Of a stretch of 64,000 bases of DNA, positions 1-9,336 are shown in pieces. Position 1 is the stretch's first letter. Each line of letters opens with the position of its first letter. The notes under the pieces are model-generated. The model was not told the origin of the DNA, ran no database searches, and saw only the letters and a list, made by a program, of their open reading frames with translations. This DNA is from JAUPKT01 sp964427855 (lineage in GTDB: Bacteria > Desulfobacterota > Desulfomonilia > Desulfomonilales > Desulfomonilaceae), in NCBI GenBank assembly GCA_964427855.1, contig CAYRVH010000011.1, positions 4,191-68,190 of the forward strand. Reading direction: 5' to 3'. The position numbers and the translations under genes were made by a program.

Positions 1-539
1 CCTTGAGCATCGTGTATGATGCCGTGGCCTGGCGGCGACATACCCAGCGCCGGAACCACATGGCCAAAGAGTTTGACTTCCGCTATCGCTTTTTTCACCT
101 CGTCCACTGTGGCAAAATTCCCTAGCAGCCAAGCTCCCATCATGGTTTGGGCCAAGGCACGCTTTTCTTCGCCCGGCTTTACCTCTTGCCACTGCACGTC
201 AAGCTCATACCAGAGTGCTCCAAAGGAAAGGCCTTTCTCGTTCAGTCCATCAACAACCATGGTGTCGATTCCCCAGCCCACCACCGACACGTATCCGTAC
301 TTACTTTGCCAGGCAAGCCCGTCCTTGCCTCCTGGAGCAGGACTCGTGAACGCAATGTTCCGGGGCGCCACTGCGATTTTCCAACCACTGTCCATACCGA
401 ATTCCATGGTCCGCCCAATCGTGATGGTCTGATCTTTCGCAATGACTCGAAACGACATGCACGCAGTGGAGTTGGCAACACCCATGACCAGGACGACCCA
501 CGTGGCCATACATATCAGCACTGGCAATCTTGTTTTCAC
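1..539 (-). CDS. Choloylglycine hydrolase / penicillin V acylase family protein (3' part cut by window edge)
   Basis: N-terminal ~180 residues of an Ntn-hydrolase of the linear amide C-N hydrolase family (bile-salt hydrolase / penicillin V acylase). A hydrophobic leader ends ...NSTA and is followed directly by CMSFRVIAKD, so signal cleavage would expose Cys as the N-terminal nucleophile. The family Arg motif follows as GRTMEFGMD. In this family the enzyme cleaves amide bonds of N-acyl substrates; the substrate here is unknown. I prefer the GTG start at 539 because AAAAGGAGG lies 9 nt before it; an in-frame ATG at 560 overlaps that ribosome site. It lies 70 bp after an outer-membrane protein gene on the same strand, probably one transcript. 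The C-terminal half, with the Asn/Arg catalytic residues, is outside the window. Periplasmic or secreted location is inferred. Confidence 0.8.
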   Translation of the reverse strand, partial: MKTRLPVLICMATWVVLVMGVANSTACMSFRVIAKDQTITIGRTMEFGMDSGWKIAVAPRNIAFTSPAPGGKDGLAWQSKYGYVSVVGWGIDTMVVDGLNEKGLSFGALWYELDVQWQEVKPGEEKRALAQTMMGAWLLGNFATVDEVKKAIAEVKLFGHVVPALGMSPPGHGIIHDAQ

Positions 540-608
540 CGCCGCTGACCTCCTTTTCATCAACTTTCCAGGCCGCGCCCGTTGTGTGACCAGAAAATTT
601 TGTCGCGC

Positions 609-1632
609 TCAGAACACGAGCCCCATGGTTATTCCTCCCGCCAAGGAGTACTGGGAAAGCACTAGCATGTCTGCTCTTTGAGCTATGAAAATACCGGGCG
701 CCTCATACGTCACATCCGATGGGCCCGTTATGGACTGAATCGCGCCGTTGAACCACAGGCTGAAGGTTGAGGGAGGTTTCAGAGGGACTGAGTATTCAAA
801 AGTTAACGACAATAAACTGCCCGGCTGATTCAGGTTGTAGGTCAGTGCAGAAGGAACAGGGAGTNNNNNNNNNNNNNNNNNNNNNNNTCCCCGCGGAGCT
901 TACGAGTGGGCTGTATATGAGGGCCACCCGGTAAAGATTCGGTTCAGAAACCTGCAGGCCCACGAACGGAACCCAGTTCTTGAGGAGGAAATCCTGAGTT
1001 ATCGTCTGGTTTTGCAGCGGCACATCCCCTACTCGAGGATTGGCATAGGTCATGGAACTCTTGCCCCATATGATGCCTCCCAGCAACGCGTATCCCTCTC
1101 CTATACCGTAAGAGGCTCCGCACTGAACCATCCAGTATTCCAGGTGAGATCCCGTGAGAGACAACAGTGGAAGAAAATTCTGCTGCCCTACGGAAACAGG
1201 CAATGCTCCTGTCTGAACGAATTCTCTGGGAAGAAACCCCGTTGCCGAGACAAAAGCTGCCACTTTCGGAGAAAAAATGGCGTTGATTCCGGCGGCCCCC
1301 ATCCAAAAGTTGAAGTCTTTCAACGCAATGTCGATGCTTCCGATAGACAAATGCGGAAGTGGAGCCGGCGGATCGAAAACCGCGCGGAGGGGAACGTTCA
1401 TGTTCACCCCGTTGCGCTGATACCCCACCTGAACAAAGGGATTGACTTTGATGCCGCCTCGTCTGGATTCCTCGCCTCGCGGGGGACAACCATTCGCGAG
1501 TGCATGGGGAGCAGCATAATGATTCGGTGACAAGCATGACCTTTTCCCATCGACAGACCCGGCTGTTTGTCCAAACAAGTACGTGGGAAGGATGATGCCT
1601 ATGGCAATCAGGATGGCGGTCACAGATCTCAT
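609..1632 (-). CDS. Putative outer-membrane beta-barrel protein, interrupted by an assembly gap
   Basis: Starts MRSVTAILIAIGIILP, a clear signal peptide ending near LFGQTAG, with CCAGGAG 8 nt before the ATG. The mature part alternates polar and aromatic residues, as in outer-membrane barrels, and ends in phenylalanine (GGITMGLVF), as many barrels do. A run of 23 N at 865-887 breaks the gene. The part before the gap reads in one frame and the part after it (beginning about PVPSALTYNL) in another, so the frame change is a gap-length artefact and not a mutation. Total about 340 residues. Family and cargo not recognised; a porin-like or fatty-acid-transporter-like role is possible but unsupported. 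Probably co-transcribed with the amidase gene that follows. Confidence 0.6.
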
Positions 1633-2223
1633 CGCATGAACTCCTGGGAATATCGGCCGCACGGATCTCCGCTTCCACGCATAAGGAGCGCAGCACCTCT
1701 CGGGTCTGATCCCGAGGCGCCCACGCATAGACCCGTCTCAAGAATTGCGCCCTGCGAGACGACCGGAACCTGTTGTCATCCAGTCCGCTTTTCGGCCTAA
1801 ATTTCGTGGGAAAAGGAATGATGGAATATAACTTACGCCGCCACCTTAAAGCAAGTTTTTTTTACCCACCGGTAACTATGATAAATCCCTACATTGCGCA
1901 TACAGCGGTGTGCCTAATCGAGGATTGCTTCTCATTGGAACAAGGATGTTCACCCCATTTATCTCTCGAGGAGGCCAAGAAATTGGACGAAGTGCGGGAA
2001 CCTTTGCCACAGGGCAGCAGGGTACCGGACGCTATAGAAAAGTGTTTGCGTTGACGCCGGTTGCGTTGTAACCGATTCCCTCGTATCCGGTGACCTCATT
2101 GAGGATGCTGTCACAACTGGTAATTTAGTTTTAGGAAGCCTTATCTTTTCACTGTCCATGGCATAAAATGAGGCAAGGTATCCGCCGCATCACTTTGACC
2201 AACGGTATAGGCGATCCCACATT
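1633..2223. other. Intergenic region between divergent genes
   Basis: 590 bp between the outer-membrane protein gene and PBP1A, which diverge. It should hold promoters for both. A T-rich stretch lies near 1850-1870. A candidate -35 TTGACC at about 2197 precedes PBP1A, but I see no convincing -10. The short open frames here have no ribosome site and no recognisable protein. Confidence 0.4.
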
Positions 2224-5200
2224 GTGCGCATGAAAGGTGGGGAGCGCTGGACTTTTAGACCGTTGAGACGCTATTCTTTCTTTAGAGGTGCGTTTCGCAT
2301 GATTTTTGGGCTTCATCGCGCAGCCAAGGTATTTCTGAAGATGTTCCTGCTATGGCCTCTTGCTTTGTTGGGCGCCGTGGGGTCGTTGTGCGCGGGTTTT
2401 GCCTTAGGAGCGTTCTTGGTTTTTTCTCGCGATTTACCAGAGATTCCAAATATCGTCTCATATCAGCCGCGCACGGTATCGACGTTTTATGCGGACGACG
2501 GAACTGTGATAGGCATCTTTTATAAACAAAAACGGTTCGTCGTGGATCTCAAGCAGATACCGCCGCACGTCGTGCGCGCCTTTCTCGCCGCAGAAGATGT
2601 TCATTTCTTCGATCACCATGGCGTGGATTGGCAGGGTCTGATCCGCGCTTTTCTGCGCAATGTACGAGCGGGCCGTATCGTGCAGGGCGGCAGCACTATT
2701 ACTATGCAGGTCACCAGGAATTTCCTTCTAAGTCGGGAGCGCAGCATTTCCCGCAAAGTGAAGGAGATCGTACTGGCGCAGCGGCTCGAACGCGTATGGG
2801 GCAAGGAGAAGATTCTCTACATCTACTTGAACGAAATCTATCTCGGAGAAGGGAATTATGGGGTGGAAGCGGCCTCTCGCGGGTACTTCGACAAGCCTGT
2901 GGAGCACTTGAGCATTGCAGAGGGGGCGTTGCTGGCAGGTCTTGTGGCGAGCCCTGCTCGTTTTAACCCATTCAAGAGCGAAGAACTCGCGAGAAACCGG
3001 CAGCTCACAGTCCTCGGTCGAATGCTCAAAGCCGGCTTCATCAACCAAAAGGAATATCAGGACGCGAAGGAAGCTGTTTTGGTGATTCGACGAGAGGTTC
3101 CTCGACCTTTCGATTTGACGCCCGATTTTGCGGAAGCGGTGCGACGCTACATCATCAAGAAATACGGCGAGGAGAAACTCTACAACGAGGGTCTCAAGGT
3201 TTTCACTACGTGTCGAGTGGAGTATCAGAGGATGGCCCAAAACGCCTTGGAAAAAGGTCTGGCAGAGATCAAAGGCCGTCAGAAACACCTGGCTATCTTG
3301 AGAACCGTCCCCGTGAACCAAATAAATGAACTCCTCCAACGGCGTGCAACGCCCAACCTCACGGACGATAAGATTTACCAAGGCGTCGTTGTGAAGATCA
3401 CTCGCAAAGGCAAGGATGTAGAGCTGCAGGTGGCTTTAAGTTCCCGCATGAAGGGCGTGGTGTCCATTCCAGGCCAGTCTGCTGCGGCGTACAAGGTTGG
3501 TCAGGTGTTGGCTTTGAGGTTCGAACATTTCTCGGGAGAGAGGCCGGTCTTCACCTTGGATGACAACCCCCAATTGCAGGGCGCGCTCGTGTGCATCGAA
3601 AACCGCACTGGTTATGTGCGGGCGCTGGTGGGGGGGGTTGATAGCGGACACTTCAAATTCAACAGGGCCATTCAGGCCAAACGGCAGCCGGGGAGTGCGT
3701 TTAAGCCGATCATTTATTCAGTCGCCCTCGAGGAAAAGAGCTACAGCCCTGCGACAATCATCGTGGATGAACCCATCGTGGTGGACCTGGAAGGAGCTGA
3801 AGAAGAGTGGGAGCCAAAAAACGCGGGCGGCGATTTCCTCGGTCCGCTGAGCTTTCGACGAGCCCTGGAACTCTCTAGAAATATTTGCACCATAAAAATT
3901 CTTATGGATGTGGGTTTCGATCCAGTGATCAAAATGGCCAGGCGCATGGGAATTGCCTCGCCTCTGGGGAGAAATCTCTCCCTCAGCCTCGGCACATCCG
4001 AACTGAGTCTCATGGAGCTGACCACTGCGTACACTGTTTTTCCCAACAGCGGCGTCTACGTCGAACCAATTTTGGTGAAAAGGGTGGAGGACCGCTTTGG
4101 GAACGTGCTCGAAGATAACAGCGATTTCCCTGTTCTCGATGCCTCTCAGATACCTCAACCGCTCCCTAGGGAGGAGTTCCGCGACCTGGTTGCGCTATAT
4201 TCACGCCCTACCGAAAGATTAGAGGATGAGGATGAGCCTGGGCTTCGAGACTTGCGTGGTGAGGCACATACGACAGGGACGGAAGACGATCAGGGATCAG
4301 AGAGCCACCAGCCTCATGGTGGGAGAGATAAAAAAGACCCGAGAGAGGCCAGACGGACGCGCGCCGTTATGTCGCCCCAGACCGCGTATATCATGACCTC
4401 GCTGCTTCAGGGTGGTGTACGGCAGGGAACCGGTGCGCGGGTCAGTCAGTACCTCCGCCGTAAAGACCTTGCGGGCAAGACCGGGACCACCAACAATTCC
4501 GAAGACACATGGTTCATTGGTTTTAATCCAGATTTCACCACCGGCGTGTGGGTGGGTTTTGACGAGAAGAGGCCTGTAGGTCGCAGAGAAGAGGGTTCGC
4601 GGGCCGCATTGCCTATCTGGGGATATTTCATGAAAGACGTCCTAGAAAATAAGCCTCAGAAGGATTTTCAGGCCCCTCCGGACATTACGTTTCGAGACAT
4701 GTTGACGTTCACGGGCAATCCAAATCAGGGATACGTCCCTTCAATAGTCAAGGAGCCGGTATATACGCCCTTTCTCGGGTGCACCCTGGTGCTGAGCCCG
4801 CTGGATTCACCGGAGACGCTCGCCGCTTATCGAGGCGTTTCATTTCCGGATGCATACATGCCCAAGACCGCTGCTATTTATCCCTATAATCAGAGTCAGC
4901 CCTACCCATACGGACAAGGGCCCCTGCTGAGAGACCCTCGAGGGCCGACAGTGCCTCTCAACCCCATGGACGGTCGGAATTTGTTCCCGGAAGAGCAGCC
5001 GAATTCTCCGTATCCCACTGAGCAGCAGAGTGCGCCATCGCCTCCGGCCACGCAGCGCCAAAGACTGGTTCCGCCAGCGCAAGGAGCAGGCGTCTCCTCG
5101 AACCCCTTGTCTCCGCACCAGCCTCACACGGGCGTCGTCGGGGAAACTCCACAAAGGCCCGCCGAAAGAATAGACTACCCGCGGGTTCCCCGCATACCGA

Positions 5201-5241
5201 ACTACCCCAACCCCCATTATGCGCCTCTCACCAATGATTAA
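2224..5241 (+). CDS. mrcA: Penicillin-binding protein 1A (bifunctional peptidoglycan glycosyltransferase/transpeptidase)
   Basis: Class A PBP: polymerises lipid II and cross-links the stem peptides at the periplasmic face of the inner membrane. Order: basic cytoplasmic tail, one membrane helix (about residues 35-67), GT51 domain with EDVHFFDHHGVD (catalytic Glu about 124) and GGSTITMQVTRN, an OB-like linker, then the transpeptidase with Ser491 in GSAFK, SRN at 551-553 and KTG at 752-754. The open frame begins at a GTG (2224), but AGAGGTG stands 8 nt before an ATG at 2299, giving MIFGLHRAAK, which may be the true start. Unusual features are an acidic/charged insert near residues 672-715 and a Pro/Gln/Tyr-rich tail of about 140 residues, so at 1005 aa it is longer than the usual ~800-850. 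mnmA follows after 51 bp. Confidence 0.95.
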   Translation: MRMKGGERWTFRPLRRYSFFRGAFRMIFGLHRAAKVFLKMFLLWPLALLGAVGSLCAGFALGAFLVFSRDLPEIPNIVSYQPRTVSTFYADDGTVIGIFYKQKRFVVDLKQIPPHVVRAFLAAEDVHFFDHHGVDWQGLIRAFLRNVRAGRIVQGGSTITMQVTRNFLLSRERSISRKVKEIVLAQRLERVWGKEKILYIYLNEIYLGEGNYGVEAASRGYFDKPVEHLSIAEGALLAGLVASPARFNPFKSEELARNRQLTVLGRMLKAGFINQKEYQDAKEAVLVIRREVPRPFDLTPDFAEAVRRYIIKKYGEEKLYNEGLKVFTTCRVEYQRMAQNALEKGLAEIKGRQKHLAILRTVPVNQINELLQRRATPNLTDDKIYQGVVVKITRKGKDVELQVALSSRMKGVVSIPGQSAAAYKVGQVLALRFEHFSGERPVFTLDDNPQLQGALVCIENRTGYVRALVGGVDSGHFKFNRAIQAKRQPGSAFKPIIYSVALEEKSYSPATIIVDEPIVVDLEGAEEEWEPKNAGGDFLGPLSFRRALELSRNICTIKILMDVGFDPVIKMARRMGIASPLGRNLSLSLGTSELSLMELTTAYTVFPNSGVYVEPILVKRVEDRFGNVLEDNSDFPVLDASQIPQPLPREEFRDLVALYSRPTERLEDEDEPGLRDLRGEAHTTGTEDDQGSESHQPHGGRDKKDPREARRTRAVMSPQTAYIMTSLLQGGVRQGTGARVSQYLRRKDLAGKTGTTNNSEDTWFIGFNPDFTTGVWVGFDEKRPVGRREEGSRAALPIWGYFMKDVLENKPQKDFQAPPDITFRDMLTFTGNPNQGYVPSIVKEPVYTPFLGCTLVLSPLDSPETLAAYRGVSFPDAYMPKTAAIYPYNQSQPYPYGQGPLLRDPRGPTVPLNPMDGRNLFPEEQPNSPYPTEQQSAPSPPATQRQRLVPPAQGAGVSSNPLSPHQPHTGVVGETPQRPAERIDYPRVPRIPNYPNPHYAPLTND

Positions 5242-5292
5242 TTGCCTGAAGCAGTCTGAAACCTGCGACGCCCAACAGGAGGGTCCGCCATC

Positions 5293-6342
5293 ATGAAGAT
5301 CGGCGTCGCTATGAGCGGCGGCGTTGATAGTACGGCCGCTGCACTGATCCTCAAAGAGCAAGGGCATGACGTCGTCGGCTTCCACATAGCCATGCACGAA
5401 TATTCACATCAGTCGTGGGCGCAGGTTCAAGACATAGCCCGACGCATAGATATTCCGATAACCCTTGTGGACCTCAGACGAGATTTTCAAGACGTCGTGA
5501 TATCTCATTTTGTGCGAGAATACCCCAAGGGGCGAACGCCGTCTCCGTGCCTGATATGCAATAAAGTCATCAAAATGGGGCTTCTCCGGGAACATGCTTT
5601 GAGACAGGGTTGCGACATGCTGGCGACAGGCCATTACGCTCGCATTACCCATAACGCCAACGGCCCCGTCTTACTACGGGGGGTGGATTTCAAGAAAGAC
5701 CAGTCATATTTCTTGGCAATGATTTCGAGGGAGGCTCTCAGCGGATTAATTCTGCCATTAGGGGCCTCTACTAAGAGCCAGACGCGAGAAATGCTCCAAG
5801 AGAGGGGGTTCTTTTTCCCTCTTACTGGGGAGTCCCAAGAGCTTTGCTTTATTCGCGGCCAAACGTATCGAGAATACCTTCTCGAGCGCGGCGTTATTCC
5901 GGAGTCGGGCCCGATAGTGGACATTCATGGCCGTTGCGTGGGGACTCATACAGGCATTGTGGGCTTCACCGTCGGGCAACGGAGGGGAATGAGGATCAGT
6001 GCGGCCCAGCCTTTGTACGTCATCGCCGTACATGCGCAGACGAACACCATAGTGGTTGGTCATAAGCGTGACACTTTCGTGAGGCGCATCGAGGTGGAAC
6101 AGTTCAACACCCTACGCGATAGACCCATCGAAATTGGGGAGACTTTTCTGGCGAAAGTGAGATCCACCAGCGCCCCCACGGCATCCCGCGTTGTCTCGGC
6201 CACCGGTTCAGAGGTGGGTATGGAATTTATTGAGCCTCAGCGAGGCATCGCACCGGGACAGGCTGCCGTTCTCTACACAGACGATCAGGTAGTAGGCGGG
6301 GGATGGATCCAGGCGACAGAGCGAATCACAGGCGGTGAATAA
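5293..6342 (+). CDS. mnmA: tRNA-specific 2-thiouridylase MnmA
   Basis: Transfers sulfur to C2 of U34 in tRNA Lys, Glu and Gln after adenylating the base. The PP-loop SGGVDS (residues 8-13) binds ATP. The catalytic Cys86 in PSPCLICN and the persulfide Cys185 in ESQELCFI are both present, followed by the usual C-terminal barrel (GFTVGQRRG motif, then VVGGGWI at the end). At 349 aa the length is normal. It starts 51 bp after PBP1A on the same strand. About 690 bp without a gene follows. Confidence 0.96.
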   Translation: MKIGVAMSGGVDSTAAALILKEQGHDVVGFHIAMHEYSHQSWAQVQDIARRIDIPITLVDLRRDFQDVVISHFVREYPKGRTPSPCLICNKVIKMGLLREHALRQGCDMLATGHYARITHNANGPVLLRGVDFKKDQSYFLAMISREALSGLILPLGASTKSQTREMLQERGFFFPLTGESQELCFIRGQTYREYLLERGVIPESGPIVDIHGRCVGTHTGIVGFTVGQRRGMRISAAQPLYVIAVHAQTNTIVVGHKRDTFVRRIEVEQFNTLRDRPIEIGETFLAKVRSTSAPTASRVVSATGSEVGMEFIEPQRGIAPGQAAVLYTDDQVVGGGWIQATERITGGE

Positions 6343-7030
6343 GATGGTGGCTGTCGAAAAAAGACGCTTATTCGACTAGGGTTTCGGCGCCCTTGCGGCG
6401 TCACGCGCGGTTTCAGAGCCACTTGCGAATTCGGCAGTATAGCCGTCATTCCAAAACCCTGCTCTACGTCATTGAACCCATTTTCCCCTGTCATTTCGAG
6501 GGCAGCGAGACTTCTTGCCCCAGCGAGAAAGATTTCTCAATTGCTGGACTCCTTCGAAATGACATGAATGTCTCGGCGACTGACCTCGTTCGAGCCCGCC
6601 CCGTTCGAAAAGACAAGAGTTGCCTATCGCGGCCATCACATCGATTTTCAAAGGTATGCACGACCTCGTTGATGCGGAGCTCAACCCGACGGAAATCTTA
6701 AAGACCAGTCTCGCTGTGGGTGCTTCGCTGCCGTCGGCTTCTTTGCGTGACAAGAAAGTCGCCGGGGTGTCAGTGAGGGGATAGCGAAGCAATGAGGAGA
6801 TCGGTACTGCGCACGGGCTGAAAGATGACATGTAAGACATGGAACCAGGCGGAACTTTTTCGAGGCATGATTCTCTTGCCTGTTGCGTAGAATAGTTCAA
6901 GGCACTATTGTTTAGAGAGGCAGTGGGACGAACCCAGCGCCACGCGAGTACATGCGGCAGCGTATTCATTCGTCCTCAAGGTCTGTCTTATCCCTCGACC
7001 GCGCGGCGACATCGCCGACATTAAGGACTC
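6343..7030. other. Non-coding region with repeat B
   Basis: 688 bp without a supportable gene. It carries a MITE-like element (6490-6563) and a longer flank to about 6830 that resembles the region after the copy at 32109. Just after mnmA, GAATAAG...CTTATTC could form a weak hairpin, without a T run. Open frames here read through repeat DNA and look non-coding. Confidence 0.6.
6490..6563. repeat. Repeat B copy 1 (MITE-like, 74 bp)
   Basis: Perfect 10-bp terminal inverted repeats: GTCATTTCGA at 6490-6499 and TCGAAATGAC at 6554-6563. The inside includes CTTGCCCCAGCGAGAAAGAT, shared in similar form with copy 3 at 32109-32206. Confidence 0.75.
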
Positions 7031-7921
7031 ATGATCGATAAAGATTTTCTCAATCTCGTGGTTTCATGGAGAACGACGCCGAAGCTTCGGCGGCCCATTA
7101 TGCTCGCTGGATTTTTTGGCTGGTCGAACGCGGGCTGCGTGTCCAGCGATACTCTCGAATACTTGCATGCGGTCCTGCATCCGGAAGTCTTTGCCTCCAT
7201 GAGCAACGAAGCCTTCTCGAACTATACCATAGAAAGACCGACTGCCCGCATCGAGGACGGCGTAATTTTAGAGATGGAGGTCTTGGAGACCAATTTTTCC
7301 TTTTATCGAAACCCAGATGGTCGTCATGACGCGGTGCTTTTTTTGGGGCGGGAACCGGCCTATAGTTGGCAATCGTATTCGGAGATGATCATCGGCGTCA
7401 TGGAGCAACTGGGAGTGGAGCGATTTTACACATTTGGAGGGGTACAGGACACCGTGTCTCATCTCAGCCCGCCGGTGGTAAGTGTGGTGGCGGCGACCTC
7501 ATTCATGGTCTCGGAACTCTGTGGAGCCAACAAGGGTATCACGCCGGCTGCCTATTCCGGCCCCATCAGCATTCACTCGTATCTGTTACGAGCGTGCGCG
7601 GAAAACGGCATTGAAGCCGCGAGTTTTTGGGGGCATGCGCCGGCTTACCTACAAAAGAACCCTCGCGTGGTGGCTCGCCTGGTCAGCGTCATCAATTCAC
7701 TCACCGGCCTTGACGTCCCCATCAGCCACTTGGATCACCAAGCCATAGAACTGGATCGAAAGATTAACGAGGCAGTGGCGAAGGATCCCAACCTGAGGAA
7801 GCTGGTAGAAGCCGTAGAATGCGAACAAGAATTAGACATGCCCCCTGCATCTAGGGAAAAAGTGATCCGGCTGGAAGATTTCGTGCGCAGAGATGCCCGT
7901 GGCAATGATGAAGAAGACTGA
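7031..7921 (+). CDS. PAC2 family protein
   Basis: 296 aa, soluble. N-terminal IMLAGFFGWSNAGCVSSDT and later FGGVQDTVSHLSPPVVSVV and AYSGPISIHSYLLRACAENG are typical of the PAC2 (DUF75) family, related to proteasome assembly chaperone 2. Bacterial members, common in actinobacteria, have no settled biochemical role. The C-terminal ~60 residues are charged and probably helical. TTAAGGA precedes the ATG closely. It stands alone, with repeat-bearing spacers on both sides, so context gives no function. No proteasome genes are seen in this window. Confidence 0.8.
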   Translation: MIDKDFLNLVVSWRTTPKLRRPIMLAGFFGWSNAGCVSSDTLEYLHAVLHPEVFASMSNEAFSNYTIERPTARIEDGVILEMEVLETNFSFYRNPDGRHDAVLFLGREPAYSWQSYSEMIIGVMEQLGVERFYTFGGVQDTVSHLSPPVVSVVAATSFMVSELCGANKGITPAAYSGPISIHSYLLRACAENGIEAASFWGHAPAYLQKNPRVVARLVSVINSLTGLDVPISHLDHQAIELDRKINEAVAKDPNLRKLVEAVECEQELDMPPASREKVIRLEDFVRRDARGNDEED

Positions 7922-8365
7922 CACAGCTTGCAACAGCGCTTATTGAAGTCATTCCTTCGCCGCAGGGGCCGAACCGCTTCACCATATTTCTCTGGAAAAG
8001 ACTCATCCTGGAAATTCGCCCCCAAATGGCAGGGCATCTTCTGGAGGCATTCGCGAACGTAATCGCGAATTGGGAGCGTATACCATCATTGGGCCGTCCT
8101 CACGAAGGTGTGGATCCATCATGAGTTTCCCCGATTCCCATGTTCATGCGAATGACAATCTGAGGCATGGCCATTTCGTGAGTTCTTTTGAGAACAGTTA
8201 TAGTTGATGCGTATTTTTGAAAATCGTTACAGAGTCCAAGACGGTTGGCCGCTCTGGCGAGAGACACACAGCGCGCCCGCAGGAATTTGTCTGTCATCCG
8301 GTGAATGTGGAGGCATTTTCGCCGTCATCGCGGGGAAAAGAATGAGTTTGTCCACCAGCCTTTTT
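7922..8365. other. Non-coding region with repeat A copy
   Basis: Convergent spacer of about 440 bp between the PAC2 gene and the RsbRD_N-like gene. It contains one divergent repeat A copy (8061-8204); nothing else recognised. Confidence 0.5.
8061..8204 (+). repeat. Repeat A copy 1
   Basis: Divergent copy of the ~150-bp dispersed repeat: AATCGCGAATTGG start, GTCCTCACGAAGGTGTGGAT, GATTCCCATGTTCATGCGAA, and the trailing TTTCGTGAGTTCTTTTGAGA. Confidence 0.75.
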
Positions 8366-8902
8366 TTACGCCTTTTGCCGCTGCATGCTTGCGAGAATGT
8401 CTCTCTTGAGCTTTTCCACAAAGGCGTTGTACATGGACTCCAGCTCCGACGCCTCTTCAGAATCCGCCTGCTCAAATCCGACAAGAAAATAATAGATGGC
8501 TCGATCGAAAAACAAGGCGGTTCGGTTGTTCAGCGCTACTATAGAGCGCACGTCAAACGGCTGCCCTGCAAAGTTACTGTCTTGAAAAAATATCCAGATG
8601 TGGCGTTTGAGCAGGATAAAGGCTCGAACCATTTCTGAAAAGCTCAGTCCGTCTTCTCTGCACCTGATGCCGAGCTGCACATATTTGTCGGCGATAGTCT
8701 CTACAGATGTTTTTTTGTCGATGTTTTTGGTGAATTCAGAGAGGACGCTGTTGGCGAGGTCTTCGAGCATCTTTTGGCCCAGTTGGTAGTGGGTCAGGAG
8801 TTCTCTTTTGTGTATGGTGTCTTCCAAGAATGCCTCTCGAATATGATCCGTGAATTTTTCAATAAATCGTGCGAATTCCAGTTCAAAGGTTCGTATTTCC
8901 AT
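8366..8902 (-). CDS. RsbRD N-terminal-domain-like protein
   Basis: 178-aa all-helical soluble protein, preceded by AGGAGG 5 nt before the ATG. The pattern (EFARFIEKFTDHIREAFLE, GIRCREDGLSFSEMVRAFIL, ALFFDRAIYYFLVGFE) resembles the RsbRD_N / sensor N-terminal helical domain found ahead of STAS or histidine-kinase domains. Here it is a stand-alone protein with no output domain. No kinase or anti-sigma gene is adjacent. A sensory or ligand-binding role is inference from family resemblance only. Confidence 0.5.
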   Translation of the reverse strand: MEIRTFELEFARFIEKFTDHIREAFLEDTIHKRELLTHYQLGQKMLEDLANSVLSEFTKNIDKKTSVETIADKYVQLGIRCREDGLSFSEMVRAFILLKRHIWIFFQDSNFAGQPFDVRSIVALNNRTALFFDRAIYYFLVGFEQADSEEASELESMYNAFVEKLKRDILASMQRQKA

Positions 8903-9336
8903 CTTGGCCTCCTGACTGATACTTCCTGAGGGTTACTTCAGGGCCGCCTCGCCGCCGCCACGCCTTTATAAGCTCAAGAGTAGCCGTCTGGCCGCGTCTT
9001 GTCAATTGTGAGTTTTGAAGCAGGTTCCCCGTTCTTAGGAGTTCTGTACATGAATCACGAATTAGTCGCGGGTCGCCGCTATGTCGTCGCGAAGGTGGCT
9101 ATACATAGTGAGTTGCCTGGATTCCCATTTTCATTTGAATGACAATCTGAAGTGTGGCTATTTCGTGATTTCTCTTGAAAACGGTTCTAGATTTGAAAAA
9201 AGGGTAAGCTCACGCCATTACTCCATAACTCAACGACCAGCCATAAATTATTGCGGAATGTCCTTTGAGTTTTGGCGAGGCCATCAGGAAGGGCAGCGTC
9301 CGATAGGGCTGAAGGCCTCGCGAAAAAAGACGATCC
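8903..9336. other. Non-coding region with repeat A copy
   Basis: About 430 bp between two minus-strand genes. It holds a repeat A copy (9050-9188) and presumably the promoter of the RsbRD_N-like gene. Nothing else recognised. Confidence 0.5.
9050..9188 (+). repeat. Repeat A copy 2
   Basis: Shares TGAATCACGAATTAG, CCTGGATTCCCATTTTCAT, GAATGACAATCTGAAG and TTTCGTGATTTCTCTTGAAA with the other copies; the left arm is the most diverged. Confidence 0.75.

Noticed and set aside
1773..2054. 93-aa plus-strand open frame with Cys residues
   Set aside because: No ribosome site, no family; lies in the intergenic promoter region between divergent genes.
6469..6969. 166-aa minus-strand open frame
   Set aside because: Made of repeat B and its flank; codons do not resemble neighbouring genes.
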